Part shown: in pieces, positions 44,725-56,653 of the stretch | Position numbering within the stretch: the stretch's first letter is position 1 | Layout of the letters: the number at the start of each line of letters is the position of its first letter | Assembly: GCF_001540865.1 (NCBI RefSeq) | Contig: NC_033622.1 | Coordinates: 5,259,289 to 5,323,288, forward strand | Direction of reading: 5' to 3' | DNA from: Ananas comosus | Lineage: Eukaryota; Streptophyta; Magnoliopsida; Poales; Bromeliaceae | DNA length: 64,000 nucleotides | Program-made: the position numbers and the translations under genes | The notes under the pieces: model-generated | Databases searched by the model: none | The model's input: the letters and a program-made list of their open reading frames with translations, nothing else | What the model was told of the DNA's origin: nothing

Positions 44725-47700
44725 GTGTTGGCACCTGATAATTCGGCCAATAAGGCCGAGAAGGTCATAAAAGACTCGGTTCATAAAGCCGAGAAAGAAG
44801 GTCAAGCGAAATCGGTCAAGAAGACCGACGAATCATATGAGATGAATAGGCAAGCAGTGGAAATGAAATTAGAAGAATCGCCTATTAAAGCCGACGAGAA
44901 AAGCCTGGAAACCCAGGATTTGTTGACAGAAGTTAACCTGGGGTCTTGTGAAGACAACAGGCCGACGTTTATAAGTTCCAAGTTGCCGGCTCAGCAACAG
45001 GAAGAATTAAAGAAGCTGTTGAAGGAGTACAAAGATTGTTTCGCCTGGAGCTATGAAGAAATGCCGGGTTTAAGTCGAGAGATTGTAGAGCATCGGCTGC
45101 CTATCAAAAAAGGGTTTAAGCCTTTTAAACAACCGGCTCGTAGGTTTGAGCCGAATATTGTACTTCAGATTAAAAATGAAATTGAAAATCTTTTAAAGGC
45201 CGGATTTATTAGAGCGGCCCGTTATGTTGATTGGGTGTCTAATATAGTTCCAGTACGTAAAAAGAATGGTAAACTTAGAGTTTGTATCGATTTGAGGAAC
45301 TTAAATTTAGCTACACCTAAAGACGAATATCCAATGCCTATAGCCGATATGTTAGTAGATTCGGCTGCTGGTAATGAAATTCTGTCCTTCATGGATAGAC
45401 ATGATGGCTATAATCAAATTTATATTGCTGAGGAGGATGTGGCTAAAACGGCTTTTAGATGCCCCGGTTCAATTGGAACCTTTGAATGGGTCGTTATGCC
45501 GTTCGGCTTAAAGAATGCCGGAGCTACTTACCAAGGAGCCATGAATTTTATTTTCCACGATTTAATCGGCAAGATGTTGGAAGTCTATATCGATGATATA
45601 GTTATCAAATCCAAGTCGCAGGCCGAACATTGGATCGATTTAAAACTTGCTTTTGAGAGAATGAGAAAATACAATTTAAAAATGAATCCTTTGAAATGCG
45701 CCTTTGAGGTTTCTGCAGGAAATTTCTTAGGGTTTTTTGTGCATAAAAAAGGGATTGAAATTGATAAGAATAAAGCAAGAGCAATATTAGAGTTACCGCC
45801 ACCCAAATGCAAAAAGGAATTACAGAGTTTGTTTGGGAAGGTTAATTATCTTCGGTGGTTTATATCTAACTTAGCCGGAAGAATCGGGGTTTTTACTCCA
45901 TTACTTCGGCTGAAAGATAAGGAAGAATTTGTTTGGGCAGAGGAACAGCAGGAGGCGTTTGAAAATATAAAAAGATACTTATCAAATCCTCCGGTATTGG
46001 TACCTCCAAAGCCGAATCAGCCGATGAAGTTATATATATCGGCTGCAGATGAAAACTTGGGGTGCTTGCTGGCTCAAGAAAATGAAGAGAAGGAAGAGCA
46101 AGCCATTTATTACCTAAGCCGACGTCTGCTAGATACAGAAAAATGGTACTCGGCTATAGAAAAATTATGTTTGGCTTTATATTATGCATGCACAAAATTG
46201 AGATATTATATTTTGTCAACTGAAGTATCGGTAATATGCAAGACCGATTTGATAAAATATATGTTGTCTAAACCAGTGCTACGAGGACGTATTGGGAAAT
46301 GGATACTGGCTTTATCTGAATTCTCCCTTAATTATGTTCCTGCCAAAGCTGTCAAAGGCCAAGCTATAGCTGATTTTTTGGCCGACCACCCATGCGTAGA
46401 GATTGAGGAGCCGAGACAGAATTTGGTTGGCTTCCAACCATGGATATTATATTTTGACGGTTCAAAAACAGCCGAATTTGCAGGAGCAGAGATAGTGATA
46501 AAATCACCTGAAGGTTATATTTGTCAATTTGCATTTGAATTGGATTTCGGCTATTCCAACAACCAAGCCGAATATGAGGCCTTGATAATCGGCCTTGAAA
46601 TACTGCAAGAATTAAGAGTTAAGTCAATCAAAGTCATCGGTGATTCACAGTTAGTGATCAAGCAGGTTAACGGAGAATACCGATGTGAAAATCCGAATTT
46701 GCAAAATTATTTGAGGAAGACGTTAGAATTATTATGCAATTTCGGAGAAGCCGAACTTGAACACTTGGGTAGACAGGAAAATGAAAAGGCCAATGAGTTG
46801 GCCCAGTCGGCTTCAGGATACAGAGAACCGAAATCAGAATCAATAATGATACAGAGAAGGTTATTACCTTCGGTTCACGTACGAGAACCGATTATAGCTT
46901 CTATAACGATACAGGAAGATTGGAGAAAATCATTAATCGAATATTTGAAGGACCCCAATACAAGGGTTGATTATAATATTCGGAGAAGAGCTCTCGGCTA
47001 TTATTTGTTGGATGGTCAACTTTATAAAAGAACAGCCGAAGAAATTCTCTTAAAATGCTTAGGGCCTGAAGAAGCTCTATTGATAATAGGAGAAACACAT
47101 GAAGGGATATGTAGAACCCATCTGGCAGGTAAAAAGTTAAGATGGATAATTCGGCACCTAGGATATTATTGGCCGACTATGCATCAAGATTGCATAGAAT
47201 ATGCTAAGGGATGCCAAGAATGTCAATTTCATGGCCCAATTCAGAGAGTTCCTGCCTCAGAGTTATACGCGATAATTAAACCTTGGCCGTTTCGAGGTTG
47301 GGCCATAGATTTAATTGGGGAAATACAACCGAACTCCTCGGCTGGTCATAAATTTCTGATAGTAGCTATAGATTATTTTACCAAGTAGGTGGAAGCCAAA
47401 CCTACTCGGTTGGTTACTCAAAAGAAAATTATCGATTTTGTGGAAGATCATATAATTCATCGTTTCGGAATCCCCGAGACAATTACAACCGATCAAGGAA
47501 CAATGTTTACAGGAGGACAGTTCGTTCGGTTTAGTGAGTCTCGAAAGATAAAGTTGCTTCATTCATCTCCTTATTATGCTCAAGCGAATGGACAAGTAGA
47601 AGCAGCAAATAAGATAGTCATCAACCTTATGAAACGACATATCAGAAAGCATCCAAGAAAATGGAACGAAAAGCTTTCCGAAGTATTATGGTCATGCCGA

Positions 47701-48189
47701 ACTTCAGTTAAAACGGCAACAGGGATGACACCATTCCAGTTAGTCTACGGCCATGAAGCCGTAATTCCAGCCGAAATAACAGTTCCCTCTTTAAGGATAG
47801 AAAAACAAAAAGATCTTTCGGCTGATGAATATGGTCAGTTAATGAAAGACAAAAAGGAAGAATTGATAGATACTCGGCTGATAGCTTTAGATAATATGCA
47901 AGCTTACCAGAGCCGAGTACGTAATGCATACAATAAAAAAGTTCGATCGAAAAGATTTGTTATCGGTGAATTAGTACTTCGACTAGTTTTTCCAATCGGT
48001 CAGAAAGACCGAATATATGGGAAATGGTCCCCAAATTGGGAAGGACCATTCCAGGTTAGCCGAGTTGCAAGAGGGAATGCGTATTACTTACAGAACAGAG
48101 ATGGATCAGAAAATGATAAACCAATTAACGGAAAGTATTTAAAGAAATATTATCCATCCATATGGGAAAATGATCGAAGTCAGAATTAA
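44725..48189 (+). pseudogene. pol: Tat Gypsy Pol: RT, two RNase H, integrase
   Basis: One frame, interrupted by TAG at 47,386-47,388 where a conserved Trp would be (YFTK then VEAKP). The start shown is the ORF limit; the true frame may begin near 44,650. RT spans about residues 115-370, with VRKKNGKLRVCIDLRNLN and the catalytic YIDDIVIKS (about 45,585). The first RNase H spans about 430-560. The second, archaeal-type RNase H starts ILYFDGSKTAEFAGA (about 46,447) with a GDSQLVIKQVNGEY motif, and is diagnostic of Tat elements. Integrase has the HHCC zinc region HEGICRTHLAGK...CQEC (about 47,098-47,225). Its DDE residues are D in AIDLIGEI, D in TTDQGTMFTG and E in ANGQVEAANK. The C-terminus has a GPF-type module (WEGPFQVSRV). 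All catalytic residues look intact apart from the stop. Confidence 0.93.
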
Positions 48190-48205
48190 AATATTACAAG
48201 CCGAA

Positions 48206-49077
48206 TCAAGATAATAAGTCTCTAAGTTGATTCCATTCGGCTATAAGATTGGCTTGGGCAGTCTCAGCAGCTTTCCTTCTGCGCTTCATCAAAGGATGTA
48301 CTTGGTAAAGTTGAGACAATTCTTCTTTAAGCCTTATCCCTTCTTCTTTTCTGAGCTTCAGCTGATTCTGCAACTGGAGTCGGCGATCAGAGGTTTGTGC
48401 TAGAGTGGATTCGGCTGCAGCCAATTCTTCTTTCAGAGTGGAAATCCTTTTTTGCAGAGCCGATTCTTGATCAGCCAACTCCCTATCTTCTTGATGCACT
48501 TCAGCCATTGGAGATGCTATGTCAGGGATATTTTTCTTAGAATGATCAACGCGATGAAAATGTTGGTCTAAAGTTACAAGTTCGGCGCCTAAAGATTGCT
48601 GCCGAGCCAAAAAAGATGAAAGTTGGAGTGATAAGGTTGATACAAAATATTTGATACCAGGGGAAAATCTGATCGAGTCGGCTAAATCGAGTAAAAAGGC
48701 GTATAGCCGATCAAATTGCTCTGGTATTTTGAGGCAAACTCGGAATTTCGGTGCAAATATTTTAAGACATTCATCGAACTTGTTCTGGTGTCCGATGAAA
48801 TGGTCACGATCGAAGAATCATCCCCCTCATTGGAGCTAGGGCTTGAAATCAAAAGAATGAAGATTTGTAGATAAGGATTCATCAGGTTACGGGAAGAAAC
48901 TCCCTGGGACGAACGGGGAGAAATAGTGACTTTGTCTTCAGAGGTTCGCTCGGAGGTGTCTTTTCGTTCATCGCTCTGAGTTTGATGTTGGCACTGACGA
49001 ATGAAAAGAGGTGGCGAAACCTCACTTGGCAACGGCGCCGCGCTCGCTGTTTTGATAGACCTTTCTTCTTTTTCCAT
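48206..49077 (-). CDS. Antisense ORF of Tat element, C-terminal coiled-coil part
   Basis: Coding-like sequence opposite to gag-pol, starting 16 bases after pol. The minus-strand frame from about 48,810 to 48,206 reads HFIGHQNKFDECLKIFAPKF, then an LDLADSIRFSPGIKYFV block, then about 110 residues of Glu/Leu-rich coiled coil (KRISTLKEELAAAESTLAQT). A second frame from ATG 49,077 (MEKEERSIKT) is Ser/Thr-rich and overlaps it, so a frameshift or splice joins them. Some Tat elements such as Grande carry a gene in antisense between pol and the 3' LTR. Function is unknown. I rate the coding nature as likely because of the long open frames and ordered composition, not because of a domain match. Confidence 0.6.
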
Positions 49078-49339
49078 CTACCTCTCTTTTCTCAAGTGAA
49101 CTCACAACGAAGTTGCCTTTCCATCTGCATCTTCGAATAATGCAAAAGGGGCTCGCTCAGGAGAAGACTGTAGTAAAAGAAAACTATAAATAATTAAGAA
49201 ATGTTGTCTTGTATGGCTAATTAATTCGGCTTACCCAACATCAATTGGTTTGGCTGAGATAAGGGGATTGCCGAGTAACCGAAAGACGTGTGATAGTTTC
49301 TTGCGTTGGAATGTCAGCCGAAGGAACGTCTTCGCTCTG

Positions 49340-51360
49340 TCTTTAGCGTTTCAACCGAAGGGTACTTTCGGCTTGTTAAATTTTCTTCTTGGCCACTGAT
49401 TTCGCCCGTTTGAGGACGGCGGAGGAGCAACCTGAACAACTTCGATGTATTTCTTTTGCCTGAAGTTGGGACTGATGAGAGAACAGGAACTGACTGAAAA
49501 TAGAAACAAACATAGTGATGATAAAGAAAAAGACGATGATTAAGATGAGTAAGGAAGTGATATTTACAGAGGAAGGAGGCGAGGATTCAGCAGCTTCTTT
49601 GACTTTTCTTTCAGATACAGATGTTTCAGGCAGGACTATCCGACGCGGGTCTTGCTTGGAAAGGGGACTGCGAGTGAGAAGCAGATAAGTATAATAATGA
49701 AGATTGAAGAGTAAAAGTTAAATAAAAATAACATACCAATGGGATGACGAGTTTTGTAATTGTGCAGCGAAATAACGGAAAGGAAAGGTTTCTCGAGAAA
49801 AGAATCCCAGTTAGCATTGTAGCGGAAACCCATTATACCGGATAAATTGGTTTAAAACTAGTCAATTTGAAAATCGCCGGAGACGGTTTCCCATGGCTGA
49901 AATTCCGATTCGGCGTCGGCCGTTGCTTTTGGTAGGCGAGGCGATGAACGGCAGTATTTGCCGTAAAAATTTTGCGGAGCAGGACTTGCTTGGTAAATCC
50001 AAATTGACGTGCCAGAACTGTGGGGAAGTAAACTCGGTGCTTGGCAACAGCTTCGAGCGTGTTTTTTAGCCAACATGTAGATCCGAGGGGCCAATAAAGA
50101 ATACAAACATCAAATATGTTCACTATGGCACAGAGAAGCAATTCATCTTGAAGGACTCATATCTGGCCAAAACCAAGGAGGGCCAGTGAGTCTATCAGCA
50201 AAAGGAGACCAAAAAACAAGAGATGAGGACTGGAATCATAAAAACAAGAATAAAGTAAGAAAATAAAGAGGATGTCCCGATGTGAATGGTAGAGGACAAC
50301 AAGAGCAAGCCCGTAGGAGTCAAAATGGGCAACTGAATCTATGTTTAGAGTTCTTTACATAATTTTCGAAAATAAATTTGCCAAAAACATCTGCAAAAAC
50401 CAGAAGACGCCGCAGCCTGACTAATGGTTACACCATCCTCAGAGGGTGACGGCTTAAGCGGAATCAAAAATCTCTCTATAGACAAAAGTAAGTGAAATAT
50501 GGCCCCAAGGCCAATTTATCGCCGTTAGCTAAAACAACGCGATTGAACAAAATTCTCGATAAATTTTCTACAGATGAGTACAGAAAAGATTATGGCACAG
50601 CCAATATAGAGGAAGGCTGTGTGTTCTTTTCTGGTGACGCGAGTAAAAGGTTCACCAGCAAATTCTTAAGAAATTTAGAGTAAGGCCAATTCATTGAGCA
50701 TCAAGGTGGGCCTCAAATATCAGACACGCCATCAGGATTGTAGGCCATGGAGGAGTGACGCCATGGGGGCATAAACCTACGATGGCGGCAACATCGAAAA
50801 GAGTCGGAGTAAGAGGCCTCCTCTGAAGAAAAAATGTTGGAGGCAGGGGACCAAAACAGAGAGCTGAGCTAATAGAAGGTGATCAGCCACGGGAGGTTTC
50901 TTAGATAATTGATGGCTTCGAAATTCCGATCTCTTTCCAAAAATCAACATAAGCAGATGTGATTCGAGCAGCCAAGATAAATAGCATCTGAAGTACTTCG
51001 GCCAAGTCCTAAGACTTCTCCTGTCGATGCGAGGGGTACGAATGCAGATGAATAGCATTAGCCAGTAATGGAAGACCTTTACTAGAAAAAGGGAATCCAA
51101 GGATTTGGATCCTGGTAATAAGAAGGCCCAACAATGAGCCGAGTAGGGTCCAAAGAAAAGATATGGTTTGAGCAAAGTATAATCCAGCGAAGGACGAGTA
51201 GCAAATGGTGGAAAAAGTGCCACTGTTGGAAACGAAAAATATACAAGAAGAACGTAAAAGACAAAGAGGAGAAAAAGAGAAAAGATAGAAGAGACAAAAA
51301 GAAACTTAGAAGAAACAAAAAGAAACTTAGGAGGAAACCTGTGGGCCACGGTCACACCAG
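49340..51360 (-). CDS. Antisense gene of Tat element, N-terminal exons or remnants
   Basis: The minus strand contains several short blocks that look protein-coding but lie in different frames. Around 51,060-50,880 is DLAEVLQMLFILAARITSAY followed by DFWKEIG. At 50,130-49,870 there is TCWLKNTLEAVAKHRVYFPT then LARQFGFTKQ. Blocks near 49,630-49,560 and 49,470-49,375 are Ser/Pro/Lys-rich. Together with the coiled-coil part downstream these suggest a multi-exon gene of roughly 3 kb. The style (short conserved aromatic blocks) resembles plant mobile-domain-like proteins, but I cannot assign it. Exon limits are not resolved, and the copy may be decayed. Confidence 0.4.
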
Positions 51361-51625
51361 TTATGAGTTTCGAGGTCGGCCATAATGATGAATGGACGGG
51401 CAGTAATTAAGATGACTAATTAATGCCGCATATGAACAAAATTGAGAATGTGATCAAGGCTGTGGAGAAGAGAACCAACGGCCAAGTTTAAAACCGTAAA
51501 AGATTGTGTCCACGAATCGCTGCAGATCTTGATTGGACCGAGAAAACACGCCTCGGATCAAGCTTGCTTCGGAAATAGGAAATTGAAGAGGCGCCAGCTA
51601 CTGAAGAGTCCCTTCGAAAGCTGCC

Positions 51626-51636
51626 GAGGGGGCAAT
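51626..51636 (+). promoter_or_regulatory. Polypurine tract of Tat Gypsy
   Basis: GAGGGGGCAAT lies directly before the 3' LTR start TGTTGGACC. Confidence 0.8.
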
Positions 51637-52419
51637 TGTTGGACCAATCCGCGCGGACAGTTGGCACACAGGTTCATATCCATTTTCAGGATTCGAAACG
51701 TTGGACCGGGAGCAGGAAAAATGCGCTAAAGATATGAGCCACGTTTTTCAAAAACGTGGCAACCGCAAGCGGTTATGAGCTGTTCCAAACCGACGGTGTC
51801 AATCGACGAACGTGGTCCTCCAAAATCGGAGAAGATGGCCGATCGTGCAATAACAACAAATGAACGCAAGGGCAAATCTATAAATATGGCCTGCAGTACC
51901 TGAAAACGGGTCTTCGCCCCTGGCGCACAAAAGACGCACCTTTATTTCCTGCATCTTTCTTTCCTGCATTTATCGCTTTTTCCTAGAGTGTTCCTGTAAC
52001 TTAGCTCCTTGGAGTCTGTCTGCCTCCGGCATCACTTCATTGTAAACACCTCGGAGTCTGTCTGCCTCCGGGCATCACTCCTTGTACACCTCGGAGTTAG
52101 TCTGTCCCTCCGGGCATCACTCCCTTTTATTAAGAAAGTCATTTCGGCTCTTCCTGCCGATCAGATCTCTGTGTTGTTTTAGCCATTCGGCTCATCCTCA
52201 GCCGAGATATAGGCTTCCCCTGTTTATTTGGCTCATCTGCCGAAGGCGAATTTACTGTGGAGGTTTTCGAACCCGGCTGATTCGATCCCTCATCGTCGAG
52301 ATCGCTTGATCCTTGTGGGCGCATACTCGAGGTCATCATCCGCAGCCGCTCATTATCCCGGCGCTCCTCCTCGAGAGGATATCTGACCGGTCAAGGGTCG
52401 GGACTTTAGCAGCGCAACA
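51637..52419 (+). repeat. 3' LTR of Tat Gypsy
   Basis: The same termini as the 5' LTR but 19 bp shorter. Most differences are one-base deletions within short runs, for example ggagcaggaaaaatg against ggagcacggaaaaaatg. Confidence 0.93.
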
Positions 52420-52496
52420 CACCTACAAATTTTCATCCAAGGGTTAAAAACTTGATAGCAAAAGAGCGTTTACTATTATATGTATTCCAGCCTAAT

Positions 52497-52693
52497 TATA
52501 TATTATATATATATATATATATTCGTATATATATATATATACTTATGCTATATATTATATATACTATATAATTATATTATATATTTATATGTATATATCA
52601 TACATTATATGTTATGTATTATATATACATATGTATATATATAATATACATATGTATTAAATATATACATAATATATGTAATATGTATAGTAT

Positions 52694-52725
<32 letters not shown>

Positions 52726-52801
52726 TATATTCATATATTAATTTTTTATATGTATAATATATATACATATGTATATATATATATACATACATATATGTAT
52801 G

Positions 52802-52841
<40 letters not shown>

Positions 52842-52862
52842 TGTATATATATATAATATATA
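52497..52862. repeat. (TA)n-rich tract
   Basis: Mostly TA with tatgtatatata interruptions. It continues the microsatellite that hosted the family C element. Confidence 0.93.
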
Positions 52863-53526
52863 AACCAATCCTTCGCCTTCCTTCCACATATAACGTCTAA
52901 TTTAACCCTATCTAAATCGTAAATCTAAAAACCCATCCAAATGGCCCAACCCTTTGCTTTCCCTCCGCATATAACGTCTAATTAATGTGTCCACCCATTT
53001 TAACCCTAATATAATCGTAAACCATAAAAACTCACGCAAAAGCCCCATTATCTTCTATGCATGTTAATAAATTACAACCTCCTTCATTTAGCAAGAGGTG
53101 TGGGATCCATTTTCTTTTTTTTTTCTTTTTTTTAAATTCCTAATTTTGATGTATTATCCTCTTCTCATTTAGCATGAGGCGTAGGAGATGCTTCAGGTCA
53201 TAGCGGAGGCGAAGGCGGTGAATGTGATGGCAGTGGAGACCAAAACGACTACGGAAGAAAGCGTGGGCAATGACAGTGGAGATCGAGGCGGCAGTGAAAG
53301 TAATGGCAAGCCTCCATCTCTTAGTGACCAATGTTAAGTGAGAGTTTCTCTATCTTTTCTTTTTTCTCTCTCTTCTTATTTTCTATTTTTTTAATCTATT
53401 TTTAACCTATTTTACAGTATTTTTTGAAATTATTTGATAGTTTCTATTTAAGACGAGTTGGATTGGATTAAAAATCTAATATTTCGATAATACCTTCCCG
53501 CCGCATCGCACGGGTAACTACACTAG
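52850..53526 (+). mobile_element. Short non-autonomous Helitron (5' end uncertain)
   Basis: The 3' end is CCCGCCGCATCGCACGGGTA followed by ACTACACTAG and then T, the same type as at 12,964. The upstream 650 bp hold two diverged copies of a unit with ccttccacatataacgtcta. A GC-richer patch at 53,160-53,330 has no recognisable gene. The 5' terminus probably lies in the TA tract near 52,850 but cannot be fixed. Confidence 0.55.
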
Positions 53527-56500
53527 TATATATATATATATATCTATATATATACGTATATATATATATACATATGTATAACCGAATAAGGTGAAACAAA
53601 AGAATAGTTTTCATGGTTCTGCAGTGCCATAAGTGCTGGTGCAGTCCGATCGTAAATCCGACGAACGAATCATCCAAGATCGCACGATTAGCGAGAAGGG
53701 GTCGAAAGTGGCGAAATAATGATTTTGCAAAACCCTATATAGTTTATGTACTGAATTGCACAAGATCGCACATGGAGGTGCGTTCGTGCATTTTACACTT
53801 GCTGTGGAGGGCTTGGCTATAAATTCTGAGGTTTTAGAGAGTTTTCTACAAAAATACACTTTGGTATATATGTGGAACTAGGGTTTTTTCCTTACAAAAA
53901 CCCTAACCCTAACTGATACCTCCTCCAAATCGAGTCCAGCCGCCTCCCCTCCTTCCTTTGCGTGCGTCGCGCGCTTCCCGGTTGCAGGTTACGGTGCTCC
54001 AGCCGGCCAAACATCGCCAGCACCATCACTACCTTCCTCTCCATCACATCCACTACCACCTCCCTCTCATTCTCTGCTAAGGACAGGGAAGGGTGCTCCC
54101 TCACCCTCGGGTCCCTCACCGGCACCACCCCAGACCCCCAGCGAGGCCCTCCCGTCGGCTGCAGACGCAAAGCGCCGCCACCACGGCTGCTGCTTATTTG
54201 AGCCATCTAGGGCTCGTGTGGCTGCACCGAGCTACGCCGCTGTTCGTCGTCTCCCTCCCTTTCTCTCGGTCCCAAAGGAAGTCCACGACCCTCCCTCGGC
54301 TGTCCCGGCCATCACCGTGGCCGGAGAAGGAAACCAAACCCAAGCAGCAACTGTAAGGGCTCGACTTGTTCCCGAGCCGCCATCATCACCTCCCGCACTG
54401 GCTAGCATGCGCCCCGACCTCCCCCCATCGGCCACACCTACCTGCCACTGACCTGCGCGTCGTCGAGCCACCGCCGATCGGGCTTGGATTCCTTTGCTCC
54501 CCTCAAGCCCGATTAGGGCTTATTTATTGGCCCTTCACTGTTCCGGCAATACGGGGCCACTCCGACGCCTTCGAAGGTGAGCACGGTGACCCCAGAGGAG
54601 TGCTGATAACAGTGCTCACCTGTTTCGCTATTGACGAGACCCGAATCACTGATTTCGCCTTCGTCGCTCCCCGGGCGCATTACTTGCTGAACTTTGGCTT
54701 GCTTCCATATACTCCACAGTGGTTTGTGGTGTTCCAGACAATAAGCACGGCCTTTATCTCGATGAAACCGTTCATTTGGTACCCTTAGTTGGCCTCAAAA
54801 GTGCTCGGATCGAGGTAACGACCTTAACATCCTCAAATTGCATGTATATGTAGCAATTATTGTGAGCGTTAAGGACTTTCGTGCAATTATTTCACTGTGG
54901 ACTGTTGTGGGCAATATGTAAATGTAGTGTTGACCTCTGGACTGATCGTCCAAGCTTCGGAGCCTTCTGCGGAGACCGAATATCTGTTTTGTGCGTTTTT
55001 CGACGAAATCCGCCAGTGGAACACAGTTTCGGGTTTCATCCGACGCTGTTGGAATGCCTTAGATTTTGCCGCTAAGCCTTGTTGGCCAATCACCTATGTC
55101 GTCTCGAGTGTTCGGGGATGACGGGTGTGCGGCGGTGGGTTCCGGTGTCGAATCTGACATTTCTGGGAACCCGGATCGGAATGATTATCCAATGATAAGC
55201 GTTTCGACGTGAAAATTTGTGTTTGCTGCCAAGACACTTAAATTGATGTGTTTCGGGTCAGTGGATGACTCGTGACATGAGTCGGTGAGTTTCAGGACAC
55301 CTCGTGGGTCCCGGTGACGTCCCAATGTGATTTTTGGGACTTTCGGCGAGTTACGAAGATTGGTTTTTGGGAAATCGATTCTGTGGAAAATTTTGGGGTT
55401 TGTAAGTGTTGTGAAGAGCCAGTAGGGTTGGACTCTGACTCTGTGGATCCTTCGTAGGTCGGGTTGTCTGTCTTGCACATCTTATAGGTAGACGCGATAA
55501 TGACACAGGTGAGTACTTCGATTCAAAATCGGTCTAATGGTGCACGCTCAGTGATGTTCCCTCTACCCTCTCTTTATACTTCTTGCATTATTCACTGTTG
55601 TTGAGCTTGACACCATGTGACCTAAATTCTTATTGCTCTACTTAGTCATTTTCTATACCTGTTTATCGTGATCTAGAAATAGAGCGGTTGTTTGCTATAC
55701 TCGTGCATGTTGTGACACTAGTTGTGACCTAGTTGGTCGAATTTTTGAGACTTCGGTTGTTTGATGACCTATTCGGTTGGTATACCCTAAGGGGTTCGAT
55801 TGTTGGCTACTTGCTGATGGCTATTGAGTATATTTGTATCGATCGCCACTGCTCGTAAGCATTTCACGTAACCAGCGGTTTGGCCACAACAACCATGTTC
55901 TTTTTCGAAAAAGTGGTCGTACTTTCAATCCGTGAGCCCAGGAGCTTATGCTAAGGTTATATGCCATTTAGAGTGGCGTGGCATTTGCCTGAGGTCTTTA
56001 AACCGACACGATGGATCTAGATTGGGTACTTTGGGACTATTGTCCAATTGATGCATTTTATTTATAGTAGCATCAGTTGCATATGTATCTTGTTTCCTAT
56101 TTTACATTGCTACTATATTACCTTTCATAGTTATACTTTTGGTTACTAGTGAGTACACTCGCCCTCGTCGGCTTGCGGTACCCACTGGGAGCTTGTTGGT
56201 TTCGCACCCTCTCCCCCATTTCAGGTGATCTTGGGGGTATGAGTCAAGACGAGGTGTGAGACACGTATCTAGCGTGGGATAGAGGTCCCAACCCGATGGT
56301 ATTTTGGTTCTAGACCCTGCCGTTCATCTCTGTTAAATAATTAGAATAATTGTAGTTCGGCTTTATTTTAGTGATGACGTTATTTAGAATCTTAAATAAA
56401 GCTGTTTTGGAAACATCATATAGATTTATGAAAAATGGTTTCTATCCCTCGTGATAGCTTGTTTTCAATGAATGAATGATTTCCGTGTGGGAAACAGTTT

Positions 56501-56653
56501 TTAAAAGATTTTTCGGCTTTTTGTGACTTTAGTGTTTCAAAATGAGTTTCCGGGTAGGAAATGCTTTCAACTGATAGATGTAGATTTTGTAAAACATGTG
56601 ATGTACAATAGTGAATGTAATTTGTGAATAGTTGTGATTGTGACTTATACTAT
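53527..56653 (+). other. Long LTR-like non-coding stretch
   Basis: TA repeats to about 53,580, then a region with a TATA-like CTATAAAT at 53,817-53,824. A long GC-rich, leader-like part has no conserved protein. Near 56,160-56,330 is the block cgccctcgtcggcttgcggt...ctcccccatttcagg that resembles the 3' part of plant Ty3/Gypsy LTRs. A match in style is found at 59,060-59,180. No partner LTR or TSD was identified. The short ORFs are Ser/Pro-rich and unlikely to be genes. Confidence 0.4.

Larger units (their letters stand above)
40035..52419 (+). mobile_element. Tat-lineage Ty3/Gypsy retrotransposon, 12.4 kb
   Basis: LTRs lie at 40,035-40,836 and 51,637-52,419. The target duplication CCTAC is at 40,030-40,034 and 52,422-52,426, with an extra CA between the 3' LTR and the duplication. 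The order is gag, aspartic protease, reverse transcriptase, RNase H, a second archaeal-type RNase H, then integrase. After that comes a 3.4-kb region with coding potential on the opposite strand. The dual RNase H assigns it to the Tat group (Ogre/Retand/Grande relatives). Several nonsense codons and a gag frameshift make this copy defective. Confidence 0.95.
39858..52496 (+). mobile_element. TA-targeted element, family C, copy 2, split by Tat Gypsy
   Basis: Left piece 39,858-40,034 and right piece 52,422-52,496 together match the copy at 36,976-37,207. The break is exactly at the CCTAC target duplication of the Gypsy element. The left piece also has a partial internal duplication of accactcaac sequence. 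TA repeats lie outside both ends. Confidence 0.85.

Noticed and set aside
53895..53912. Telomere-like accctaaccctaac
   Set aside because: Only two units within a leader-like region; not a telomeric tract.
53962..54788. Pro/Ser-rich ORFs on both strands
   Set aside because: They lie in an LTR-like leader with GC-rich composition; frames overlap and contain no domain.
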